64,000 bases of DNA from Corbicula japonica (Eukaryota > Mollusca > Bivalvia > Venerida > Cyrenidae): NCBI GenBank assembly GCA_038501625.1, contig JAZAYU010000013.1, positions 9,176,001 through 9,240,000 on the forward strand, written 5' to 3'. Position numbers and translations under genes: made by a program. The notes below the pieces were generated by a model, which worked only from the letters and a program-made list of their open reading frames with translations, was not told the DNA's origin and ran no database searches. Position 1 is the stretch's first letter. Each line of letters opens with the position of its first letter. Below are positions 23,836 through 35,828 of the stretch, one piece after another.

Positions 23836-25112
23836 TGCGGCTCGGGTAATATGACACCCAGACCGGCATTATATCCTCACACACCCTGTCAAGGAACCAA
23901 ATAACTATATAATATTGACGTCAACAGTTACTGTCCGAAGGTACTATTTCCCGTGACGCGCCCCATATAACATTTTCTGTGCTTAAACTTTTCATATAAA
24001 TATATTATAGTATTTGATTTCTCGTCTTTTAAGAGAGAAACGTGGCCCCGCAATAATGGGTCATTTCCTGCAAGCATGCAGAGAGTGCATTTGTTAGTTA
24101 TTTTGTTCATCGTAAACATTTTAATACCGTAATTATAACTCATAAACGCCAACGGGTGTTTCTGTATTTGGAGTAGGAAATGACTTGTCAATGAATGAAA
24201 ATTGAATCGTGAAAGCTTTTATCTATTAAGAATTTATTTTTTATCGATAAAGTTCAACTAAAGTTTAGGCACTGGAATACATTTCAATCTCATGCTTTTA
24301 ATCTTTGTTTTGCTATCGACCTTTCCAAAGCGACAGCCTCCTGGTGTTTTCATTTCGTTAATCATTGATGGCGTTTATTTTTAAATTGATAACTTTTTAA
24401 ACCATCTGTTTTTCCTCTCTTTTCTTCACCGCTTTTTGACTGTGTGTGCAGACTGTCTTCCAAATTTGGCCATGTCTGATATGCATATTTCAAATTTTCG
24501 ATCATAAAAATTGTTTTTACTCTGATCGCAAAAATAATACTTATTGTTTGTGTTCGAAATCGTTGTTTGAAATACGATTACTGATGGTATAATGCCATAA
24601 ATAATGATCGCATTGTTTAAAGTAACAGATAGCTACCAACTCATATATATTAATAATTTATGCACAGTTTGCGAAGGGAAGACTTGTTCATAGATCAGGC
24701 ATTTCAATAAAGGTGCATGACCTAAACCACAATTTTGAGACTTATTGGCTTTCCCGCAAGGTAAAACCTATGGGAACGGACTAAAACAATGAAAATCTGC
24801 GTTCATAATAAAAAATTGTTAAGTAAGATGATGAGTCGTGCGTGAGACGTTTCAATCTATTTACTGTTTTTATGGACTTCGGTTTTTGAATAACGTGACT
24901 GGAAGTAACTTGCGGTCCATTGGATTTCTTTGTAAAAACTTGGAATTAGATAAACACGATAGCTTATATTCCTCCCCGATAAACACCGTTATCTTTGACG
25001 TTTGTTAATTACTCAAAAGTTAAATTATTGCTTCCTTTAAAATCATGGCATAAATGGCATGTCACACGATTTCGATCTAACATTTTTTTTTACAAAAACT
25101 CGACACATTTAA

Positions 25113-25765
25113 AGGCCCAATAAACTTGTCAAACAGCATATTTTTTATTAACCTAAACATTTTAGATTTCACCTGTATGCATAATAACACAAAAAATTAA
25201 CCTTACAATAAGAAAAGGGTATTATCTTATTGATTTGCAGCATGTTTTGCGGATCGTTTATCTTGTTTAAAAAACAAACAGCGAATCTTTCCGGGCTGAT
25301 TTTCGGCAACTCTCGGCTAGCGACGGTCGCTAATTATGCAGAAGTGCATAAATTGATGACGTATTCCCCGCTAAAAGCCGTTACCGGGATGGGTCGTATA
25401 ACATTTACATCTTTCTTTGTTTACCTTGTAATGATCTTTCTATTTTGCGCCTCGTCTTTTTCTTTCCATGTTTGCATGATTTTGTGTTCACAACTTTTAT
25501 GTGAATGACGTCACCGCGTTCTGCGTTCTTACTGCCCACGTACGGAAAAAACCGATAACTTTTCGCCGAGTGATTGTAAACATTAGTTAGTAATTTTGTG
25601 GGCTAAAAAATACTGTGACGTTTTAATTCGGACCAGGTCTCAATGATTGGGGATTGTTTGAGAACATAAATATTTGGTCATATATTCTTTCTTTTAAAAA
25701 GGGTCAACGTGGTTAATTAATCTTCACAATGAAAAAAAAAACGTTTTGACAAGTTTATTGGGCCT
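25113..25765. mobile_element. TTAA-flanked MITE (piggyBac/Kolobok type)
   Basis: Terminal inverted repeats AGGCCCAATAAACTTGTC plus AAA match over 21 bp at both ends and are flanked by TTAA (25109-25112 and 25766-25769). The 653-bp element is richer in GC and CpG than its surroundings. A 92-codon frame at 25230-25508 shows one hydrophobic stretch but no known domain. The element is probably non-autonomous. TTAA targets are typical of piggyBac and Kolobok; which one is not decided. Confidence 0.85.
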
Positions 25766-26075
25766 TTAATAAACATTTTGACAAATTCAATCTGGCATTG
25801 CAATGTATATTTAAATTGCATTTTTAATGTTGGTCCACAAGAAAAAAATATTTTTCATCTTTATTGGCAAATCTGCAACATCTTTCTTTTGGCCATTTAC
25901 AATAGAACAGAGATGGCAAAGACAGAACAAATAGTATTTAAACAAACAACAATACATAAGGCATTGAATAACATTATATAGTAGCGGCAGTAAAGTCATT
26001 AACATAATCTTATTTAAGACACAAAAAAGTATAAATGTATAAGCACAGAAAAATACCATAACACAAAGCATCGAT

Positions 26076-26293
26076 TTACATGATACAGTAGTGACAAGAA
26101 GAACTTAAACGTAGTCTTCTTAAAGAAACAGCTTCAGGTTGTAGGGTATGAAAACGAAGACTCATGGCATCCTTTAAAAAGTTGCTTATTTTAATTATTT
26201 TACTTTTACTTTTTGATGACATGATACTATCAAATCTATGTAATGTAGGCCATGAACAGTTCTTAAAGTATATGGATCATAAGTCAGCATATT
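26076..26293 (-). pseudogene. Non-LTR retrotransposon ORF2, C-terminal end (downstream half)
   Basis: Reading the minus strand from 26293, the frame continues the LINE protein of 28596-28900 after removal of the 2.3 kb insertion. It contains CSWPTLHRFDSIMSS, a block usual after the zinc-knuckle-like region of these proteins, and ends at a TAA (26078-26076). One in-frame TGA lies near the junction. A 3' UTR with AATAAA (minus; TTTATT at about 25859-25864) follows to near 25845. Confidence 0.7.
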
Positions 26294-28595
26294 CACCCTG
26301 GCTAACCTGGTACGCTTCGCGAACGGCACTACGCCGCGATCACGGCATATGCAACGCTTTTAACCGGCATAACCGGTGTCAATGTAGGAGATTTTGTGGG
26401 GTAAGGTTGGAAAATCGCCGAGTTTTTGGTTAGATATTTAAATAATAAACCAATAGGCCTATACGGCTGTCAGATCATGGCTATTTATGATTCTAGTCTT
26501 CTCTGAGTCCAGAATACAGTAGTTTGCTCAATCATTCGTGAAAATGGACCTCTCTGTGCTGCAAAAGTTTTAAATTTCCTGTTCAAATGTATTTTTCTTG
26601 AGCTAAACTGAAGTATAGTGAAAAATTATGACTGCATAAAAAATGTCTGTATCGGAGGACACTGCAGTGTAAAATTTGTGTGTGTTTTATCTATACTTTA
26701 CTTATTTTTTGCAAAAAATGAGAGGCCACACACCGTGCACCGGCACTTGATTTTTGCTACGCTGCGTATCACGGCATTTTATTCGATGCTAGTATAAAAC
26801 TCAGTATAGAAGTCGGATGAAAGACTAGATTTTTAAAGATCGTATTGAAAAGAATGCGTTTAACAAAAAGAAATTGATTTATGTCATATTTTTGCGTTCA
26901 ACTTGTCTTATTTTTAAAATACTAATTAAGGGAGTATCCGTGGTCCGATTTTGTCCAATTTTGGATATGTAGTTGTTTATACTAAATGTGACGGGTATTG
27001 AACATTTCATTTCTTTTGCAATTTTGCATAGGTTTGACGTAATTTTTCGTAACGTGACTGTGCTATGTTTATTGCAAGTAATTAACTTGATCTTTGATCT
27101 TTGACATGTGGTGAAAAAATGAAATGTTATACATTATGCTGTAATCACTTTAATCTGTGTACCAAGTACATGATATGCAGGATCATTTTTCACCAAAGGT
27201 CTAAAGCCAGGTACACATAAATAAGAAAACAAATACTTTCATTACTTCAGAAGTAGTCAAGATCATTCATTTAAATGGCAATACGAAAATTATGCACGGC
27301 CTTTTATTTTCACCAATGGTCTACGGTAGGTGTCTGTTATTAAAATTGAGAAAACTTAATATTTCAATAACTCATAAAGTAAAAGGAACAAGATACATTG
27401 ATGACACTTGGTATACATATTTGATGTAAAGTGGTTACAACATTATGTACATTATTTCATTTTTAACCACAGGCCAAAGGTCAAGTCAGTTATTAAAAAT
27501 AAACATAAACTATCTTTTACAAATTATTGATTGGGGTTTCACCCCTGTTTTGCGTGCAATACTCTGATAGCCTTGTTCAGAGTTCGATGAAGCATTTTCA
27601 AAAGAAAGGGGTTCGATTTAGTCAGCCTTATGGTAGTTATGTGATAATTCCAACTCTCTGGCCGTAATCCCCATGAAAATATTAATATAATTGTTATTAA
27701 GTAAACATAATCACAAAACTTTCACAAATTATGGATAGGGGTTTTCATCGGTAGCGGACTCCTGCATTGCGTGAAATACTCTCAGACTGATAGTTTTGTT
27801 CAGGGTTGGATCAAAGATTTCCACAAAAGAAGTTCGTTTGGGTCAGTCTTAAGGTAGTTGTATGATAATTCCAACTTTCTTGCCATAATTACCATGAAAT
27901 CTAAATATTGGTGCTCCAAAGGGGTGTGAGCAATCCGAAAAATACCCTCCGGATCCGCTCCTGCTTGTTGATGGAAGAAGTTTTTAGTATGTCAAACAAT
28001 GTTTTGTAATGTACACCAACACAACAATCTACAACTATATTAGATGTGAAGAAACAGTTCAATATTTCGACAACTAAAGCATATTTTAATACCAGCATCG
28101 CATAAAATGCCGTGATACGCAGCGTAGCAAAAACCAAGTGCCGGTGCACGGTGCGTGGCCTCTCATTTTTTGCAAGTTGCAGGTAAAATATAGATAAAAC
28201 ACACACAAATTTTACACTGCAGTGTCCTCCAGTCCAAAAAAAAATTATGCAGTCATAATTCTTCACAAGACTTCAGTTTAGTCCAAGAAAAAATACGTTT
28301 GAACGGGAAATTTACAACTTTTGCAGCACAGAGAGGTCCATTTTCACGAATGATTGAGCAAACTACTGTATTCTGGACTCAGAGAAGACTAGAACCATAA
28401 ATAGCCATGATCTGACAGCCGTATTGGCCTATTGGTTTGAGTATTATTTAAATATCTAACCAAAAACTCGGCGATTTTCCAACCTTACCCCACAAAATCT
28501 CCTACATTGACACCGGTTATGCCGGTTAAAATCGTTGCATATGCAGTGATCGCGACGTAGTGCCGTTCGCGAAGCGTACCAGGTTAGCCAGGGTG
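26294..28595. mobile_element. Long-TIR DNA element with 5-bp target duplication
   Basis: Inverted arms of about 510 bp (26294-26799 and 28083-28595) begin CACCCTGGCTAACCTGG and match closely along their length. The element is flanked by ATATT on both sides (26289-26293 and 28596-28600). It sits inside a LINE coding remnant, which confirms the ends. The 1.28 kb centre has no transposase, but it holds diverged tandem repeats, including two units of about 190 bp at 27510-27690 and 27715-27900. Five-bp duplications with CAC termini recall Transib/Chapaev-type elements, but this is only a hint. Confidence 0.9.
27510..27900 (+). repeat. Two diverged tandem units inside the long-TIR element
   Basis: Shared blocks in order: CAAATTATTGATTGGGGTTT against CAAATTATGGATAGGGGTTT, GCGTGCAATACTCT against GCGTGAAATACTCT, and GGTAGTT...ATGATAATTCCAACT followed by CATGAAA. 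Upstream, 27130-27500 has similar weaker repetition (TTTTCACCAA..GGTCTA). Confidence 0.7.
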
Positions 28596-28900
28596 ATATT
28601 TGGGACAGCATAGAAGAAAGTGGTACTCCGATTCAATGGCTTTTTGGTTACTTACCCCACAAAATCTATTTTCAATTCTGGTATTATTATATCTCCCCGT
28701 TTCTATTTCCAAAATTATATGAACACAGCCTAGATCGTGAAAGGTTTTACGAAGACTTTCAGAATTTAATATTGATAAATATTCTTCGAAGCCAAATGTA
28801 AATCTATTGTAATAGTTTAATTTGGACAAAACTCTTATCGTTTCTGACCATTTATAACTATAAAATATTATTTATGACCGGTCTCAACGGAAGAGTAAAT
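28596..28900 (-). pseudogene. Non-LTR retrotransposon ORF2, C-terminal region (upstream half)
   Basis: The minus-strand frame shows LEIETGRYNNTRIENRFCG followed by IESEYHFLLCCPKY, the cysteine/histidine block near the C-terminus of many animal LINE reverse transcriptase proteins. Preceding residues (NYYNRFTFGFEEYL) also fit that family. It is interrupted exactly after the PKY codons by the long-TIR element and continues at 26293. Upstream of about 28900 the frame is not traceable, so this is a 5'-truncated insertion. Confidence 0.75.
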
Positions 28901-31390
28901 TATATACAAATGTACGATGTTCTATTGAATATGGTAAACCAGACTTGTTCTCGTAACTTAAAGGTTTTATTGTCTTACTTGGTCTGGAGCGGTAACATTG
29001 ATTATTGTTCCGTAACAGTGTAGCAGCGACACTTTTTTGAAGAGCTAACGTATAGTAATGTATTCATAATGTCATAAACCCTTGATAAAGAAATTAAAAT
29101 AACAAATAATCCTGATTTTTAAAAGCTCTAGTGGTTTGAGACTCGACAGGCTTCAAGCAACATATATAATTATCTTTAAACAGAACCACAAGTTAGAATT
29201 AAAGATGATTTATCAACATTTGAATGGTGACGTGATCTATATTCAAAGCAGGGAGCATTGTCTTAAATAATGTAAGGGCGAACATTTGTGACAAATAATG
29301 AATCGAAATATGTTCTTAAATCTCACAAGGATACTTGATAATTGAGCTTTGATGGATGACACGTGCGTGCTACTATTGCTTTTATCAACAGAAATAACAA
29401 CGGAAGTCAATAAGAGTACGTTTTTTTCTTGGAAAAAAAACCTGCGTTGACTGTAATTAACCCGCTTACAGACATATATTTGACACAAAAAAAACAAAGA
29501 CGAGAGTTAAGTAGTAAAGTACGCACGCAAGATATATTTTCAAACTGTTTAAGTCTGGAAACACGGGAATTAATAAATAATGCATCATGCCTCTGCTTAC
29601 TACTGTTATGGATCTTTTAATTTAAAAGCAATAAAAGGCTAATCAAATTAAATATTGTGACTTTCACATCAGAGAGAATAATAAATTTTTACTATTTGTT
29701 TTCACACTATTTCATCATTAATCAGCTATGGGTTAAAACACACTCAATACGTTTGAATTAATCAGTATGATATATTATTTCCAAACAAAATAAGGTTAAT
29801 GAGAGCCTGTGTTAAGTTAACCGGAAGTATTTCGATCATTAACTGGTCTTTGTTTACACTCATTTTCAATGCGTTTCGCAGACATCAATTTAAATGAACC
29901 TGCAAAGTTGCGCGGAAACTGGCTTTACAGGCGCCAGGCGAAGTCGAATACAACATACATTTGTTCGGTAAATGGTCATAGGCATAGAGCGAGTAAATAT
30001 GCGGTAAGCAGGTCATTGAAAAAAACAACAAATGTCTCACCATCACTGCACAGTCCAACCGCAAGATAAATAATTGTTTTGTTTAAGATAGTAATACCTT
30101 TATAAGACTAATTAACTACAGAGCTCGAAAAACACAGCAGTAAAGAAATTTCACAAACAACATATTTGAGACAATAATTATAAGTCCACTTGGGATAATG
30201 TGTAAGTTGTAACAGCTTGAATACAGAATTCTTTTAATTGAAGACTAAAAATCTATGTTTATTGGTGAGATCTATAGAGCGGATTTAATCATTAAGAGAA
30301 TCACCAATTTCCAGAAATCACCGCCTCTTTGGAATTTAGCTGGGAAGAAAACAAACCAGGAAAATATTATTTTTATCTTTCGATTCTTTTCGGTATTTGG
30401 TTTGCTCTTCATATTTTTCCCAACAACTTTAAGAGTTCTCGTGAAATGAAGATAATAACTAGTTCACAGAATATGCATGCTTTTAGATGATGGAATAGGG
30501 TGTCACGTTCACAAGAACAGTGCATTACAATCCAGCTTTTTCATACGGCAAACAATGAGAGTTTAGATTTTTATTCGCAGAAAATAAATGTATTTGGACA
30601 CCTTTAAGAATGTGACATTGGTGCAGGCACTATTGGTATTTCAACAGCAGTAAGTAATTTATTTGACAGAGCGAATAATGTCGTCTGGAAGCTGCATTAT
30701 AAAAAGTCAGTTTCATTTTATGTATCAAAATATTAACTGGATTTGACTAAAGAGGGGTTTTGAGCATCAGTGATCGGACAGATTTTATGACCCGAGAAAG
30801 TTTTTGGAAAGTAAGAGAAGTTCAGAACAAGGTATTCACTTAAATGTATTCTCATTCATTCTAGTTAGAACGCGTTTGTAATAGTTAGTACCCGCGCAGT
30901 AGATAAACTTGAGGTAGAGGCTTAAAAGGCGAGTTTTATATTTTTCGGCGTTAGCTGTCTAAGCTCACTTTTGACCTAGTTTTTCGACCAATGAAATGTT
31001 GTAAATAATACTCGTATTCTCTTATTATGCAGAGGGAAAACGAAATAAACTATTTCGATTGGTAGCTATTTACACCAGAGAGGCATCTAGCAGGGTGGAG
31101 AGGTATCGAGTGGGATTTTTATTATTATGGAGCGGAAAAATCAAATAGATTAATTCGATTGGTTGTTAGTGGGTGTTGTATTGGAGGAAAAACATATTTA
31201 CGATTTAAGTAACCAGTTAAGTCAATATTGATGGCTTAGATACCATATATATATGGAATATTCTTGGGTGTCAGGTAAACATTTGCATACAATACACAGT
31301 GTAAAAAGAAAGAGAGGTGTAGATATTTCTAGTTCTTACTGGTTCCTTTCTAGTTCCTTTCATACTGATTGTTAATTTCAAATATGAAAT
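28900..31390. other. No firm gene
   Basis: Mostly AT-rich. A 66-codon frame at 29869-30069 (starting MRFADINLNEPAKLRGNWLY) has a strong donor, GCG|GTAAGCAG, after about 45 codons and could be a first exon. No homology is recognised and there is no supporting promoter. Near 31025-31175 two short related blocks containing TTTCGATTGGTAGC and ATTCGATTGGTTG occur. Confidence 0.35.
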
Positions 31391-31396
31391 ACAAGT

Positions 31397-31474
31397 TACT
31401 GTAGTGTAGTGGCTAGCACTCTCGCCTCTCAAGCGAAGGCCCCGGGTTCAATACTCAGGATTGACGCTTTTTTT
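31397..31474 (+). repeat. tRNA-Glu-like sequence (pseudo-tRNA or SINE head)
   Basis: TAGTGTAGTGGCTAGCACT resembles an A box. CTCGCCTCTCAAGCGA forms an anticodon arm with a CTC loop, and CGGGTTCAATACTC resembles a B box. A T7 run follows (pol III terminator-like). The acceptor stem does not pair and the T stem is imperfect, so it is not a functional tRNA gene. Confidence 0.6.
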
Positions 31475-32308
31475 GAAAGTTAATATACGTAAAAGTTGGT
31501 AGATTTCGCTCTTGTAACAGGCTGTTATTATTTATATTTATTAAATTTCACGGACATTTATTCATCTTGAATTCTCACTCTACACGAGGTATTTTATTGA
31601 AACTGAATAAATTGCTTCTTAAATCGACTTGGCAAACACTTTATGAAATTGTTGCAACAGCTTCAACAGTTTTTTTGAAAGACACTTTCAATAAACTTAT
31701 GATTTGTCATGATTCGGTCGCTTAATCTCTAAGTCATACTAAGAAGGCAGGGAGGGTTCGTCAACAGCTATAACAAATAAAATAAAATAACTAAACTGAG
31801 TCTGCTTTGCCTCTCTGTATTTCTTTCTTTCTTATATACATGAATATATAAATCCTTTCCATCAACGCCGTTTATCTTTTTTAAAGATATTTCTTGTTCA
31901 AATATAAAAGTGTTTACTGACCCGTGCACCGTTTGTCATGGCGGTTATGTGATACATGTAACGCATGGTCAACGTACAAAAGAAAGGAAGCGAATACAAG
32001 ATTTTAATATTTTATGTTCCTTTCATTCCTTACCAGAAATGGCTTGTTGCACGGCACACTGGGTTTGTTTAGAATGGCTTGGAAGCACTCTTTCCAATAT
32101 TTGTGTAGGCCATAGTCTATGCTTTGTACCACTAAATTTAGATTTTTGGATAAAGGCTGTCCCGTTTTGAACTTTAGATTTATTCCGTATTTCTTGCTTA
32201 TATCATTTTAATATGCGTAAATTAATGTCGCAAAAGTGTAACATGCTACATTGCAGTGTTTTATTTATTCCACAATAAAAAAATTAAAGCTATGGCCACA
32301 GTGACACT

Positions 32309-32566
32309 GTGACCTATGGAAAAGAGTCGCACCCAGAATTGTTGGTTCATCAAGAAAGCAGACCCAGCAAAGAACTCTTTGTGAAAAGAACTTTCGAGTA
32401 TACAAAGCGTTTCAACACAAAGCCTGTAAAGAAGAAAGTCGTGATTACTCCAGAACATTTCAATGAATTGTGTAACATGTTTACGGACACTTTATTAAGC
32501 GTGTTGCATGTTGCAACGTTATTTGAATTAGGCATAACGTGCATGTGCGTCAATTTCAATACTTGA
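32309..32566 (+). pseudogene. Tyrosine recombinase remnant (DIRS/Crypton-like)
   Basis: The 85-codon frame contains RPSKELFVKRTFEYTKR followed by KPVKKKVVITPEHFNELC. This matches the junction between the core-binding and catalytic domains of eukaryotic transposon-encoded tyrosine recombinases, where a V-K-x-x-x-E-x-x-K-R helix precedes P-V-x-K-K-x-x-I-T-P-E. The catalytic R, H and Y residues are not present because the frame ends before or diverges. Fragment only; the host-element class is inferred. Confidence 0.5.
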
Positions 32567-33139
32567 AATAAAATCGCTGTCAAACAATTTTTGAATCACT
32601 AGTATCACAGGCAAGCTCTAAAGCAAAATATTTGCAACATATTTAAAACATCTGAGGACAAGTGTTTTTTTAGTGTTCTTCATCTCAACTTACGCTAGGT
32701 TTTCTTTGAAGAAAAGCAAAAAGAAAAGATTAGGTACGTTTACCAGGAAATGCCTTACTCATAAAACACCGCCTCTCCACACAGTTAATTAAAGCTACGT
32801 AAACGAAACATTATTTCAGAACAAAACAATAAGAATTAATTAAAAAAAGCAAAAGGTTAAATGAAATAGGCTTGTGATAAATACTATATAAATTTAGATA
32901 AGTTTTTATGCATCTTATATCAGTCAGGAAAATACAGTTCTTTCCTTTCTTCGATCTCAAAAGCCTTCCATGAGCATTTTAGGCAAATAGAAAAGGCGTT
33001 CATCTTAACAAATGAAAAATTAAAACATTTTTTGATCTTTTACTAGATGGAAGTTAAATGTGATAGTCGACGTGACTATATGCGATACAGGTATAAGCTA
33101 AGAACTACCAAACGAGCGAAAAGAGTTACCAAATAACTT

Positions 33140-33335
33140 TATCGTTTGGGATGGATCAAAAATGTTCTGTTTATTGGTGTAAATATTGAGTTGCGCTCAA
33201 CCTGGGGCTAGGCGGCGCGGGCAGTAATATGCATTTCCATTACTGCCCATGAACAGGCTCAATCAAACCGAGCCTGCAATATTTTCATATTTATCGTGTT
33301 TGGTGGCTTTCAAAGTTCCCTTTTCATATATTTAA
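33140..33335 (-). repeat. Repeat family A copy
   Basis: Starts at ATCGTTTGGGATGGATC and runs through GGGGCTAGGCGGCG, CATTTCCATTACTGCCC, CAATCAAACCGAGCCTGC and TTTCAAAGTTCCC. Confidence 0.8.
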
Positions 33336-33579
33336 TATCTATTTGGTTATCGTTTAAATTGTCTTATTCCTCATGCAAATGTTTTAATATTCGCGGTCCG
33401 TCTGTTCCGTTTGGCTTTCATTAGAGGCCCTTATAAACCAAGAGAATATTTATCAAATATATCCATTATTATTATAGAACCATTTATTAATTAGAGTATC
33501 TTTCTGGAAAGTTGCCAAACTGATGTAACCCATTGGCGTTGTTCAGCAGTCAAATACATCCGAACGACTAGGATCATTC

Positions 33580-33998
33580 TGTAACCCGGCTATGGTTGAG
33601 TTAGTACCACACTTGTACTATCTCGCCATAGAGCTTTATGGCGACGTGGTAGAGCGTCGGACTGTCATGCGAGGGGTCCCGGGCTCGATCCTTGGTTCAG
33701 GCGTGGACTATTCAGAATCCTTGTTACAAATGGCGCCCAACGGGGGATCTGCCAAGGATGTTTAAACACATCGAGATCACTCCACAAGTGAATCTCTGTA
33801 CTGAATGGAAATTCGAGGACGAATTCCAATCTGGAGGGGCTGTATGTAACCCGGCAATGGTTGAGTTAGTATTGCACTTGTACTATCACGCCATAGAGCT
33901 TGCTTTTATGACGACGTGGTAGAGCGTCGGACTGTCATGCGAGAGTTCCTGGGTTCGATCCTTGGTTCAGGCGTGGACTATTTAGAATCCTTGTTACA
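33580..33998 (+). mobile_element. Miniature LTR retrotransposon (TRIM) with tRNA-like LTRs
   Basis: Two direct repeats of 149 bp (33580-33728) and 154 bp (33845-33998) both begin TGTAAC and end GTTACA. They are about 90% alike by eye and flank 116 bp of unique DNA. Two bases after the first repeat is TGGCGCCCAACGGGGGAT, complementary to the 3' end of animal tRNA-Lys with one mismatch: a primer-binding site. A purine stretch (GGAGGGG) precedes the second repeat. ATTC flanks both sides (33576-33579 and 33999-34002). There is no coding capacity, so the total of 419 bp fits a TRIM. Within each LTR lies a tRNA-like block (GTGGTAGAGCGTCGGACT and GGTTCGATCC). Confidence 0.85.
33731..33748 (+). promoter_or_regulatory. 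Primer-binding site, tRNA-Lys type
   Basis: TGGCGCCCAACGGGGGAT lies two bases after the left LTR of the TRIM. It matches the complement of the 3' end of tRNA-Lys(CTT) apart from one base. Confidence 0.75.
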
Positions 33999-34901
33999 AT
34001 TCTTATTATAATCTGCTTTAAAATATTTGATTCCATGATACCTATCAATATGAAATTTTAACTTAAAAATCAATTTGGGAAGAACAAGCGCCTATTTTAA
34101 TGCATGGAGGTTATAACACAAATACTCATCATGTTTTCTTATACTTTAACAGCATCACCCCTTCTCCTTCTGTACAACAAATAAAGTGTTGATAATGTGT
34201 ATATATTGATGAAAGGGTTGATAAACTGTGTATATATGGAGGAAAGGGTTAACTCAGCAATATCGCGAGATCGAGTTACATTTGAAAATAATGATAAGAC
34301 TGTTTCTCCTAAAATCCGTATAAAAGAAAAATCTATTTACAGCACATACTGTGTATTCATTAGTGTACTGTGAATATGTTTTAATTCCGCAAAACAAATC
34401 AATATAATAAATTAAAACAAAATTATTTGTTCAAATTGTCCAAACGCTAGCAATTTAGATATGAACTCATATATGTTTGCTCTTTGTTTGCAAAAAGATA
34501 TTAGCAGCTAGATTAACTTCTTCATTCCTAATCTTTCTGAATTAAATTCCGGGTGACCTTTAATCGGATAGTGAATTCATTACTCGTTATTGTGTTTGGA
34601 ACTAAAGTTTAATATGTGTTCATTGTTTTGAAAATACATTTTAACACTGTCCAGTGTTTTGGTAGTGTTGTCGCAATTTCATGTTGTTTGTTCTTTAAAG
34701 AATCTTTAAAGAATCTGCCAAGCAAAATTCATTGTTGACGAAACATAACCACTGGTAACATGCATTTTAAGATGCTTACATGCATCGTAAGGTTTATCTT
34801 CATATCTAGACCAATAGTTGGATATTTGGCAAATATTTTGATAAACTACAATATAAAAAACATCATGCAAGTGTATTTGAATTTTGATAACATATTATAT
34901 G

Positions 34902-35160
34902 AAAAAGTGAAATATGCATATTTGGAATCGCCACACTCATAAAACACAGCTTCCTCATGTAGCGAAAAAATAGAGGAAAAGAAAGCATGTTTTTATACGA
35001 GAATAATAATTTCAAACAAGACACCAGAAACTAGTAACGAAAAAGAGAACCACTGGGGAATCGCATTGGAACAATCAGTGACGATTAGCAATTGGGGGTT
35101 TTAAAGGTTGCACCAACCTCACACTTGCCCCAACAAGTTCTCATATAAACAAACAAGTAC
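34902..35160 (+). repeat. Repeat family B copy
   Basis: GTGAAATATGCATATTTGG, AAACACAGCTTCCTCATG, CAAGACACCAGAAAC and ACCTCACACTTGCCCCAACA follow the family order. A short 33-bp tandem pair (GTGTATATATTGATGAAAGG / GTGTATATATGGAGGAAAGG) lies upstream at about 34190-34250. Confidence 0.75.
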
Positions 35161-35828
35161 AAGTATTGGTGAATAAACTTCAACTCAAGGGGTGTGAAAA
35201 ATGACTGTAAGATGCAATCCTCGAGGTCTGTAAAACTATTTAAGGTTGTTGAGTATTCAGTTTGTAATTAAATCGGCGGATTGAATTCTTGCTAATTGAT
35301 TGAATCTACTTCATTAATGTAACGAATTTATTTTTGTCTAATGTAATGACGTTTTTACGGTTTCCATACATTAGATATTGTACATTATTGAACATCCGTA
35401 TAAACAATTAATTTGCTGTTTATTTGTCCGTATTGTTAATTACCGGTATTCGATTGATTTCATTAAAATGATAGCATTCACAAATGTGTACAGACTGTAA
35501 TGGATTTACATAGAAATAATATTAAGATCTATTATAAGGAAGACAATGAAATCACCCCACTCCAAGACAACGGTTTTTCTTAGCGATATAATAAAGATAT
35601 TTCTCTTTGAAGTCATAAATCTATCAATCCCTCGTTTTCAAAGGAATGTTGTATGCACCTTCTAATTTCCCTTTAATAAATACTATGATAGCAGAATTAA
35701 CTTTACCACATTGTTAGCATATAAGAAAAAGCTCACATCATTAGTGCGACGAGTAACATTTGAAGTACGTATTGTAAACAAAGACTCAGATACATCTTCA
35801 TTGAAAATTTCCTTCATAACTATACCTA

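Noticed and set aside
25811..26071. 86-codon hydrophobic minus-strand frame
   Set aside because: It lies in the 3' UTR of the LINE remnant, after its stop codon and before its polyadenylation signal.
26164..26433. 89-codon frame starting with a hydrophobic stretch, resembling a signal peptide
   Set aside because: It crosses the boundary between the LINE remnant and the inserted element, and is antisense to the LINE coding strand.
27901..28266. Longest open frame in the 27.9-28.3 kb stretch (121 codons, minus)
   Set aside because: It lies mostly in the right arm of the long-TIR element. The matching left arm has stops in the same frame and no protein features are seen.
31397..31474. Functional tRNA-Glu gene
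   Set aside because: The acceptor stem does not pair and the T stem is imperfect; treated as a pseudo-tRNA or SINE head.
33692..33922. 76-codon frame
   Set aside because: Runs through LTR, primer-binding site and internal region of the TRIM; not coding.
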